A stretch of 64,000 bases of DNA from positions 62,001-126,000 of the forward strand of contig CAIQIR010000107.1 in NCBI GenBank assembly GCA_903871875.1. Direction: 5' to 3'. Numbering within the stretch: position 1 is the first letter of the stretch; every line of letters begins with the position of its first letter. The position numbers and the translations under genes are program-made. Under the pieces are notes generated by a model. It did not search any database. It was not told where the DNA came from and worked only from the letters and a program-made list of their open reading frames with translations. Below are positions 46,120 through 53,427 of this stretch, piece after piece. Origin of the DNA: an uncultured Schlesneria sp. (GTDB lineage: Bacteria; Planctomycetota; Planctomycetia; Planctomycetales; Planctomycetaceae).

Positions 46120-47454
46120 ATGCTCGATCTGGAAGAACATGTCCGTCGAATCCAACCTGTCGGCCTGACAGGACGGGTGACCAAGATCGCAGGACTAACC
46201 GTTTCGGTCGCTGGATTTCCCGCGTCACTGGGAGCAATTGCACGACTCGAAGCGGAACAAGGTGTCACACTGGAAGCGGAAGTCGTCGGATTTTCCGGCG
46301 AGGAAACGTTGCTATTACCGTACGGTGAACTGAATGGAGTACGACGTGGTACTCGCGTTGTTCTTGTCCGTTCCGTTCAAGGTGCACGAGTGGGCGAGGC
46401 TCTTCTGGGACGAATTATTAATGGGCGAGGTCAATTCATCGATGGCCTTCCTCCCGCGATTCTGCCCAATCATGTTAGCTTGCAAAGTACGCCTCTCTCA
46501 CCGATGAGTCGGCCGCGGATCGATCAACCGCTTTCCACCGGCGTGCGTGCCATTGATGGCCTGCTGACGAGTGGCAAAGGACAGAGACTGGGGATTTTTG
46601 CCGGCAGCGGTGTCGGAAAAAGCACGCTTCTAGGCCAGATCGCCCGATCATCAGACGCGGCGGTCAACGTCGTGGTGCTGATCGGAGAACGAGGTCGCGA
46701 AGTTCGTGAGTTCATTGAACGGGATTTGGGCCCAGACGGGCTAGCTCGAAGCGTCGTCGTTGTCGCCACGAGCGACGATCCGGCCGTTCTTCGATTGCGA
46801 GCGGCCTATCTCGGCACATCGATCGCCGAATTCTTCCGCGAAATTGGCCGCGACGTCACATTGATGATGGACAGCGTGACCCGATTTGCCTTAGCGCAGC
46901 GCGAGATTGGCCTGGCCGCTGGCGAACCCCCCGCGACGCGAGGATACCCACCCAGTGTCTTCTCACTACTACCGAAGTTGCTCGAACGTAGTGGCCGAAC
47001 GAATCGAGGTAGTATTACAGGTTTCTATACGGTGTTGGTTGAAGGAGACGACGCCCACGAACCGATTTCGGATACCGTTCGCGGTATCCTCGACGGACAC
47101 ATTGTGCTTTCGCGAAAACTGGCGCACCAAGGGCAATATCCGGCGATCGATATCCTGGCCAGCATTTCCCGCTTGATGCCCGATGTCACAAGCAACGAAC
47201 ATCGCCAGGCGTCAACTTCCTTACGTCAATTGCTTGCTGCGTATCAACAAGCCGAAGACCTGATCTCGATTGGCGCCTACCAGTCTGGATCAAACCCAGC
47301 TGTCGATGCGGCACTGCGACTTCAAGAGGCGATTCAGATGTTCGTTCGACAACCTGCCAATGAACACAGTACGTTAGCCGAAGCGATCAACGGCCTCATT
47401 CGCCTTCAAAGCCTGCGGAATTCTGGACGGCCGCTCGATTCACACGTCGCTTAG
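46120..47454 (+). CDS. fliI: Flagellum-specific ATPase FliI
   Basis: A 444-aa ATPase of the type III export apparatus. The Walker A is GSGVGKST at residues 162-169, Walker B region LMMDSVTRFALAQREIGLA, and the following GEPPATRGYPPSVFSLLPKLLERSG is the T3SS/flagellar ATPase signature, which separates it from F1-beta. The N-terminal ring part and C-terminal helical part (LRQLLAAYQQAEDLISIGAY) are complete. GAGGAA lies 6 nt before the ATG. fliJ does not follow; the next gene is convergent. FliI versus non-flagellar SctN cannot be settled by sequence, but the fused FliG supports flagellar identity. Confidence 0.93.
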   Translation: MLDLEEHVRRIQPVGLTGRVTKIAGLTVSVAGFPASLGAIARLEAEQGVTLEAEVVGFSGEETLLLPYGELNGVRRGTRVVLVRSVQGARVGEALLGRIINGRGQFIDGLPPAILPNHVSLQSTPLSPMSRPRIDQPLSTGVRAIDGLLTSGKGQRLGIFAGSGVGKSTLLGQIARSSDAAVNVVVLIGERGREVREFIERDLGPDGLARSVVVVATSDDPAVLRLRAAYLGTSIAEFFREIGRDVTLMMDSVTRFALAQREIGLAAGEPPATRGYPPSVFSLLPKLLERSGRTNRGSITGFYTVLVEGDDAHEPISDTVRGILDGHIVLSRKLAHQGQYPAIDILASISRLMPDVTSNEHRQASTSLRQLLAAYQQAEDLISIGAYQSGSNPAVDAALRLQEAIQMFVRQPANEHSTLAEAINGLIRLQSLRNSGRPLDSHVA

Positions 47455-47497
47455 CTGACGTGCCGGCGCCCTTCGATGGCCGCCTGGAATCGACCAG

Positions 47498-48826
47498 TCA
47501 TGGGTTCGACTTCTTACCGATTCGGTAAAGATGTGATTGGCTGCGTAACAGCAACGAATCATCGAGCACGGCGGGCGAGGCCATCAATTGACCGTCGAGA
47601 GAATTGACAGCGACTTCGTCATACTCACGGCCCGGCTTGATCACTGTCGTATTTCCCTCACGACTCGAGAAGTACAGCCTTCCATCCGCAAACAAGGGCG
47701 AGGCAGAAAAATTGCCCGCGATTCTCTTCGTCCAAATCGCTTCGCCAGTCAGTGCGTTAACGCTTGTCGCCACCCCCTGATCCGAAATGAAGTAGAGCTG
47801 ATCATCGACCAGGATCGGCGAAGGCATGGTGGGAACCTGTTTGGGCACCTTGAACTTCACATGCGTCTGTGTGACGTCGCCACGCCCACTGAGATCGATC
47901 GCCCAAATTTGTGGAGCCATGTAACCGGTACAGATGTAGGTCATTCCATGGCCGGCCACGGGCCGCGGTACGTTTGAAAAACCTGTACCATGCCGAACTC
48001 GCCAGATCTCATAGCCGTCCCGCGGATCGTAGGCCACCACCCATTGAGCGCCGGGGATAATAATCTGATCGCGACCATCGACGTTGACCCACAATGGGGT
48101 GCTGAAGGCTTTGTGTAAATCGCCGTTGTCCCCCTCAAAAGGCGGACGCGCCGACTTCCAGACTTGCTCACCCGTCAATTTGTCCAGCGCGATAACGTAT
48201 TGCTGTTCGGTCCCATCGCAGGGCACGATGAACAAATCCCCGTGAATGATGGGGGAACTGCCGGGACCGACCGAATGCTTGGAAGGCAACTGTTTCTTCC
48301 AGACCACTTCATTGGATTCGGTGTTGATGCAAGCGGTCCCCAACTCTCCAAAATGGCAATAAAGCATCTTCCCATCAAGGACCGGCGATGGCGAGGCGAA
48401 ACTGTTAAGTGAATGAATCGGCTCAAGATCGGTGACCTTGAACAGTTCGATGTTCCGTTCCACCTGACCGGTCTCGGGATTCAGACCGAGGGCGTGCAGA
48501 TAGACGGAATCAAGGACACTCATCTGACCGGCAAGCGGATTCTTTTCGAGTTTCTTGGCCCGCGCTTTCTCAAGTTCTTCACCTTTCAATTCACGCTCAA
48601 TGGCCGTCGTTAGCCAGATCGTCGAGCCTGCAAACACGGGCGATGACCAGCCCCGTCCCGGTATCTCTGATTTCCACAGGACGTTCTCCGTTTCACTCCA
48701 GGTCGAGGGAAGATTCTTGGCATCAGCGGCAAGACCCTGTCCGGTGGGGCCGCGAAACTGTCGCCATTCGTTCGCACTCAACGAAACACATGAGAGGAGG
48801 CTCATCGTGAAAACCAGAAATCTCAT
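47498..48826 (-). CDS. PQQ-like beta-propeller repeat protein, exported
   Basis: A 442-aa exported protein with a signal peptide (RFLVFTMSLLSCVSLSA). The mature start EWRQFRGPTGQGLA is the usual beginning of a planctomycete family of PQQ-like outer-surface propellers. Repeats of ~45 residues with W-x-x-D/G blades follow: NVLWKSEIPGRGWSSPVF, VVWKKQLPSKHSVGPGSSP, GEQVWKSARPPFEG, GEAIWTKRIAGNFSASPLF. No quinone-binding ring of Trp/Asp residues is obvious, so enzymatic activity is unlikely. ATG 48826 follows AAAGG. It stands alone between fliI (convergent) and the ammonium transporter. Confidence 0.88.
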   Translation of the reverse strand: MRFLVFTMSLLSCVSLSANEWRQFRGPTGQGLAADAKNLPSTWSETENVLWKSEIPGRGWSSPVFAGSTIWLTTAIERELKGEELEKARAKKLEKNPLAGQMSVLDSVYLHALGLNPETGQVERNIELFKVTDLEPIHSLNSFASPSPVLDGKMLYCHFGELGTACINTESNEVVWKKQLPSKHSVGPGSSPIIHGDLFIVPCDGTEQQYVIALDKLTGEQVWKSARPPFEGDNGDLHKAFSTPLWVNVDGRDQIIIPGAQWVVAYDPRDGYEIWRVRHGTGFSNVPRPVAGHGMTYICTGYMAPQIWAIDLSGRGDVTQTHVKFKVPKQVPTMPSPILVDDQLYFISDQGVATSVNALTGEAIWTKRIAGNFSASPLFADGRLYFSSREGNTTVIKPGREYDEVAVNSLDGQLMASPAVLDDSLLLRSQSHLYRIGKKSNP

Positions 48827-48977
48827 CGGTAACCTTTTGACCTGGGAAGACGCGGAACTCCAAACGATGGGCGTCGCGAGCGCCCGTATCAGCATACGTT
48901 ATGCGAGGAAGAGCTAAAAGCAAGCCGGACCTGTCGCCTGCAATCCTCTGATGACAAAACGATCGCCAAAGAATGAA

Positions 48978-49009
48978 CGATGGGAATCGAGTTGCCCCGA
49001 TTCCCATCG
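48978..49009 (-). terminator. Terminator hairpin of first ammonium transporter gene
   Basis: CGATGGGAATCG pairs perfectly with CGATTCCCATCG (12 bp, 8-nt loop). The minus-strand tail TTCATTCTTTGG is T-rich. It starts ~60 bp after the stop. Confidence 0.7.
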
Positions 49010-49068
49010 CCATCTTGCTGCCAGTGAGAAATCAAATGAAGTCGAAATTTCGTTCGCTCAAATGACGA

Positions 49069-50610
49069 TCAGTGAGTTGGAGCTTGCATGACGAAGCCCG
49101 GATAAGCTTCGTTGCCATGTTCGCCAAGATCGAGACCTTCCATTTCTTCTTCCTTTGTGACTCGCAGCCCAAGAGTTGCCTTGAGAATCAACCACGTCAC
49201 GAGCGCGACGGGAAACACATACAAGCAGGTTGCGACCACCCCCGTGGCCTGTACCATCAATTGATCCATTCCGCCTCCGGTGAAGAGACCCGCCTTCAAC
49301 GATGTTCCGGCAGGAATCAACGAGGTCTCGGTGAACAATCCGATGCACAAGGTCCCAAAGACCCCGTTCACAAGGTGGACCGAGGTCGCGCCCACAGGAT
49401 CGTCAATTCCAGCCCGGTCGAAGGACATCACGGCAACGACCACGACGACGCCGGCGATGCATCCGATAATGACCGAGCTCCAAATTGAGACGTACGCACA
49501 GGGAGCCGTGATGGCCACCAGTCCGGCCAGACAGCCATTCAACGTCATTCCCAAATCGGGCTTACCCAACAGCAGCCAAGCCGTCACCGTTGCGGTGATG
49601 GTGGCAAACGCCGCAGCGGTATTGGTCGTCACGGCCACGTGAGAAATCAAACCAGGATCGACGGCCATTGTGCTGCCTGGATTGAAACCGAACCAGCCGA
49701 ACCACAAGACAAAACAGCCGATCGTGGCCAGCGACATATTATGCCCCGGAATCGCGTTGACCTTCCCTTCCGGCGTGTATTTTCCAATTCGAGGTCCCAG
49801 CACAAGAATCCCGGCCAAGGCGGCCCAACCACCAATTGAATGGACCTGTGTCGAGCCCGCGAAGTCGAAGAAGCCTTTAGCTGCCAACCAGCCGCCGCCC
49901 CACACCCAGTGGCCGACGACCGGATAGATCAGCGTGCCCATGATAAAGCTGAAGACGATGAACGTGTGGTACTTGATCCGTTCCGCAACCGCCCCCGAGA
50001 CGATTGTCGCGGCCGTTCCGGTGAAAACCAATTGGAAGAAGAACTTGGCCGACAGCGGTACACCTGTCCAACTGATTGCACCGTAGTCGCCTTTGTAAGC
50101 GTCGCCAGTCGCGGGACTATTGTCTGTTCCGCTCACGAACCAGAGTCCGGTTTTTCCGATCAACCCGCCATCACTCTTCCCATCCGCATCATTGCCGAAC
50201 ATCAAACCCCAGCCCACGACCCAGAAGGCGATCGAAGACACGGCAAACACGATGAAGTTTTTGGACAAGATATTGACGCAGTTCTTTGCCCGGCACATGC
50301 CAGATTCAACCGCCGCAAATCCAAGATTCATAAAGAAGACGAGAAAGGCTGTACTGAGAACCCAGAGCGTGTCCAACATCACTTTAAGTTCTGCATTCGA
50401 TGGCGGGCCTGGAGGTGCCACCACGACGGGTGCGTCGCCAGCGGAAGGTGTTTCTGTTGCCGTCGCCACTGCCGGTGCGTCCGTCGTCGCAGCGGTCGCT
50501 CCATCCTGAGCCCAGACCGGGCCTGACGAGGTCATCGTGAACACTAATAACATTGTGGCGAGACTGGCATGGACGTAATGCCAACCACTTCGAACTACCA
50601 ACATCTTCAT
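49069..50610 (-). CDS. amtB: Ammonium transporter (Amt), copy 1
   Basis: A 513-aa Amt family channel for ammonium. After a signal peptide (ASLATMLLVFTMTSSGPVWA) there is an Ala/Pro/Thr-rich periplasmic stretch of ~45 residues, then eleven helices beginning MLDTLWVLSTAFLVFFMNLG. Pore residues: DFAGSTQVHSIGG (first twin-His with the conserved Asp) and IDDPVGATSVHLVNGVFG (second). The C-terminal cytoplasmic tail has GLDLGEHGNEAY, the usual PII-contact end. ATG 50610 has GAGGAAG 7 nt upstream; this start aligns exactly with that of copy 2. It is preceded by a conserved leader and sigma-54 promoter. No glnK is adjacent. Confidence 0.95.
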   Translation of the reverse strand: MKMLVVRSGWHYVHASLATMLLVFTMTSSGPVWAQDGATAATTDAPAVATATETPSAGDAPVVVAPPGPPSNAELKVMLDTLWVLSTAFLVFFMNLGFAAVESGMCRAKNCVNILSKNFIVFAVSSIAFWVVGWGLMFGNDADGKSDGGLIGKTGLWFVSGTDNSPATGDAYKGDYGAISWTGVPLSAKFFFQLVFTGTAATIVSGAVAERIKYHTFIVFSFIMGTLIYPVVGHWVWGGGWLAAKGFFDFAGSTQVHSIGGWAALAGILVLGPRIGKYTPEGKVNAIPGHNMSLATIGCFVLWFGWFGFNPGSTMAVDPGLISHVAVTTNTAAAFATITATVTAWLLLGKPDLGMTLNGCLAGLVAITAPCAYVSIWSSVIIGCIAGVVVVVAVMSFDRAGIDDPVGATSVHLVNGVFGTLCIGLFTETSLIPAGTSLKAGLFTGGGMDQLMVQATGVVATCLYVFPVALVTWLILKATLGLRVTKEEEMEGLDLGEHGNEAYPGFVMQAPTH

Positions 50611-50664
50611 CGTGCGCTTCCTCATAGAATGCTCCAACTGATTCCGTCGAGAAACCTATTCTCG
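50611..50664 (-). promoter_or_regulatory. Conserved 54-nt leader with hairpin, copy 1
   Basis: This leader matches 53048-53101 with only ~7 differences over 54 nt and no gaps. On the minus strand it forms the hairpin CGAGAA-TAGGT-TTCTCG (50648-50664), whose 6-bp stem is identical in both copies while the loop differs. The ribosome-binding site GAGGAAG is at its 3' end. It belongs to the first ammonium transporter transcript. Beyond 50664 the two sequences diverge. Confidence 0.7.
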
Positions 50665-50730
50665 CTTTACCCGGGTTGTGCCAAGGAGAACGCAATGCCC
50701 TCGCGTCCCCGTGGCGCGATTTCGTCCAAC

Positions 50731-50746
50731 CGCAACCGGCGTGCCT
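50731..50746 (-). promoter_or_regulatory. Sigma-54 (-24/-12) promoter of ammonium transporter 1
   Basis: Minus strand AGGCACGCCGGTTGCG. It matches the sigma-54 consensus TGGCACGN4TTGC at the GGCACG and TTGC elements. It lies 121 bp upstream of the start codon. An NtrC-type site was not identified. Confidence 0.8.
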
Positions 50747-51130
50747 GAAAAAACGCGTATAAAGCACGACTTTGAAGCATCTTATGAAAACAGCCCTGAT
50801 TTCTAACATTCCTGACGCGGGAATTTCCTGACAGGGATTTCCGATTTTTCGTTTTCCGAAACGGCAATGTCGGCACAAAAAACAAACACAACAGATCATC
50901 ATTTAATCGTTTATTAACATTTGTCGTTTTTAGTCGGTTTTTATTTTATTAACGATTGCCACAACTATAAAAACACGAAAACTGACTACATTTTAAGCAC
51001 ATCGCCATGACAGAGGAAGAATTGCCTCAAAGTGAAGGCAGGGAAAACATACGAGAAACGCCTAAAACACTGTGATTTATAGTCGTTACGACCATCTTGA
51101 CCCCAAAGCAAGAGAGCAGCGGAGCGACGC

Positions 51131-51172
51131 AAAAGAAAAGTGCCGGGCAGCATGTCCTACGCCGCCCGGCAC
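51131..51172 (-). terminator. Intrinsic terminator of second ammonium transporter gene
   Basis: GTGCCGGGC pairs perfectly with GCCCGGCAC (9 bp, 15-nt loop). On the minus strand it is followed by TTTTCTTTT. Confidence 0.85.
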
Positions 51173-51289
51173 CAGAAAATCCTTGCCAATCCTTGGCCTC
51201 GCCTGCAGGCCATTAAAGCCAGCTGATCGACATCATCACAATTGCTTACCCGAAGTGACCTACGGAAGACGCCCTAAGTCGGCATCTAA

Positions 51290-53047
51290 TCAACCTCGAT
51301 CGGTGGTGAATTCGGGATAGCCGAGAACACCCATTTCTGGTCCGTCCAGCCCAACCACTTCGTCAGCCTCACTGACACGTAGCGGGAAGATCAAGTTGCT
51401 TAACTTAAACCAAACCATCGCCATGACAAACCCGAAGACCAGCACGACGCCTGCGCTCAGGAGTTGGGCCCACAACTGCGACGCGTCGCCGTATAACAAG
51501 CCACGGACTCCGTCATTCACCAGCTCAGGTGTTCCACCCCACTCCTTCCGGTTAACACCGTTCCAACCCAGACCATACTTGCCGTTAGCGAACAGGCCGA
51601 CCGAAATCACACCCCAAGTTCCGTTGACTCCGTGAACGGAGATGGCACCGACAGGATCATCAATCCCCATCTTTTCCCAGAAGAACACACTCAACACGAC
51701 CAGGATGCCCGCCACCGCTCCGATGAGTGCCGCAAACTTGCTGTCCACGAAAGCGCAAGGTGCGGTGATTGCAACCAGACCAGCCAACATGCCGTTACAT
51801 AGCATTGTCGTATCAGGCTTGAGGCCCTTGGCCCACAAGGTGAACATCGAGAATATACTGGCGACAACACCGGCCAGCATCGTGTTAACCACGACCGCGC
51901 TGATCCGCAAATCGGTTCCAGAAAGAGTTGATCCCGGATTAAATCCGAACCAGCCGAAAGCCAGAATGAATGTTCCGGCCACCACCATCGGCACATGGTG
52001 CGCCGGCATCGGATGAGGCTTGCCGTTCACAAACTTTCCTTTGCGTGGGCCAATGCAGATCGCCCCGGCCAAGGCAATAATGCCCCCCATGGCGTGCACC
52101 ACCCCCGACCCCGCGAAGTCGACAGCACCGTGACCAAGTCCCCAGTTCAAGCCCGACTGAGCCAGCCAGCCGCCACCCCAAACCCAGTTTGCATACAAGC
52201 AATAGGGCAACGCGACCCAGAATCCATACAAACAAAAGTTCTTCCAGCCCCAGCGTTCGGCCATCGATCCAGTGGGAATCGTGGCTGTCGTATCCATAAA
52301 CACCATCATGAAGAAGAACAAAGCCAGCACGCTGACATCGTCAACGCCTTCGAGAAAGAAACCCTTAGTCCCCATCAGACCGTACTTGAAAATCCCTGGC
52401 GTGGCAGCATCGCCGCCGATTCCAATCCCTTCATTCAGCAAGGACAATCCAGGTCCAAGTGACGCGTACCAACCGGGTGGAACCGGTCCGTTAAACCAGT
52501 TTCCCCAACCAATGGCAAAGCCATACACCCAGAACGCAACGCAACCCAAAGGGTAAATCATGAGATTCATGGCAGCGGTGTGCGAGGCGTTCTTGGCCCG
52601 ACACAGTCCCACTTCCACGAGCATGAAACCCGTCTGCATGAACATGACGAGGAAGCCCGTAACCAACACCCACACCATGTTGATGGAAAACATATTGTGA
52701 GCAATTCGATCGTACAGACCTGCTGGCGTCTGGGCAGCGGGATCACCATCACCCACCGGCCCCGCAGAGGGGGTAATCCAATAGCCCGCTTTTCCGCCCG
52801 TCGGATCCGGCCAAGAAGGAGCCGCGGGATCGGTATTCGTACCCGTGAAGTAGGGAGGCAGCACTGGTGCCGCGGCCGGGGCGGCAGCCGCTGGGTCTGC
52901 CGGAGCAGCTGCCGCTGCGTCCTCCTTCGGAGCCTGGTCTTGCGCAGGCAATGACGCGTAGTGCCCGGAGATAGCTCCCACCAACAGAACTGTTGCGAAG
53001 CTGGCGAAAACAAATCGCCAACCTCCTCGACCAGTCAACATTTTCAT
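51290..53047 (-). CDS. amtB: Ammonium transporter (Amt), copy 2
   Basis: A 585-aa Amt channel, longer than copy 1. A signal peptide (FVFASFATVLLVGAISGHYA) is followed by a ~100-residue Ala/Pro-rich extracytoplasmic segment, then helices beginning MVWVLVTGFLVMFMQTGFML. Pore motifs: DFAGSGVVHAMGG and IDDPVGAISVHGVNGTWG with the twin histidines. An extra extracellular loop (GNWFNGPVPPGWYASLGPG) accounts for some added length. The start ATG 53047 has GAGGAAG 7 nt upstream and aligns exactly with copy 1; the longer frame to 53107 is less likely. The two genes are tandem, each with its own promoter and terminator, so they are separately transcribed. Confidence 0.95.
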   Translation of the reverse strand: MKMLTGRGGWRFVFASFATVLLVGAISGHYASLPAQDQAPKEDAAAAAPADPAAAAPAAAPVLPPYFTGTNTDPAAPSWPDPTGGKAGYWITPSAGPVGDGDPAAQTPAGLYDRIAHNMFSINMVWVLVTGFLVMFMQTGFMLVEVGLCRAKNASHTAAMNLMIYPLGCVAFWVYGFAIGWGNWFNGPVPPGWYASLGPGLSLLNEGIGIGGDAATPGIFKYGLMGTKGFFLEGVDDVSVLALFFFMMVFMDTTATIPTGSMAERWGWKNFCLYGFWVALPYCLYANWVWGGGWLAQSGLNWGLGHGAVDFAGSGVVHAMGGIIALAGAICIGPRKGKFVNGKPHPMPAHHVPMVVAGTFILAFGWFGFNPGSTLSGTDLRISAVVVNTMLAGVVASIFSMFTLWAKGLKPDTTMLCNGMLAGLVAITAPCAFVDSKFAALIGAVAGILVVLSVFFWEKMGIDDPVGAISVHGVNGTWGVISVGLFANGKYGLGWNGVNRKEWGGTPELVNDGVRGLLYGDASQLWAQLLSAGVVLVFGFVMAMVWFKLSNLIFPLRVSEADEVVGLDGPEMGVLGYPEFTTDRG

Positions 53048-53101
53048 TGTGCGCTTCCTCAAAGAATGCCCCAACCGATTCCATCGAGAAACATATTCTC
53101 G
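53048..53101 (-). promoter_or_regulatory. Conserved 54-nt leader with hairpin, copy 2
   Basis: The second copy of the conserved ammonium transporter leader. Its hairpin is CGAGAA-TATGT-TTCTCG at 53085-53101. It has the same position relative to the ATG as copy 1. Confidence 0.7.
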
Positions 53102-53427
53102 TTCCACCTTTTTTGAGCCATTTGGAATTGAACGAATGCCGAGACCTCATGGCTGTGGTTTCGTGCAAACGCAAGCGGCGTGCCCGAAAAATGAGTTGGC
53201 AGATTGAAATACTGGCAACTTGGTTGAAGTGCCGCTATTTCGAAGTTCCAAACGAAAGTGGGATCCGTTGAGGCTGCCCCTTGAATGAGCTGCCAGGATT
53301 TTGGGTAGATGCCCGACTGACATGCACATCTGCTAACGAACTGCGCCAATTTTTAGCGTCGCCTGAACGAAATGTGGCTTTCCGAAGAATTGGCGTGATA
53401 CTGTCAGAAGGAGCATTACTTCGGGAA
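53102..53427. other. Promoter region of ammonium transporter 2
   Basis: It contains the sigma-54 promoter at 53170-53185. The rest, up to the stop of the downstream gene at 53428, shows no convincing open frame or repeat. Activator sites should lie between 53190 and 53420 but none was recognised. Confidence 0.55.
53170..53185 (-). promoter_or_regulatory. Sigma-54 (-24/-12) promoter of ammonium transporter 2
   Basis: Minus strand GGGCACGCCGCTTGCG, matching GGCACG-N4-TTGC. It lies 123 bp before the start codon, nearly the same spacing as in copy 1 (121 bp), and its flanks (TTTCGT...GAAAAA on the plus strand) are also conserved between copies. Confidence 0.82.

Larger units (their letters stand above)
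50665..51289. other. Non-coding region upstream of ammonium transporter 1
   Basis: It holds the sigma-54 promoter at 50731-50746, an AT-rich stretch at 50880-51000, and the terminator of copy 2 at 51131-51172. The AT-rich patch has direct repeats of TTCCTGAC (50811 region) that could serve as enhancer sites. No open frame is convincing. Confidence 0.6.

Noticed and set aside
46120-47454. Reading as a non-flagellar SctN ATPase
   Set aside because: The fused FliG has no counterpart in non-flagellar injectisomes, so FliI is preferred.
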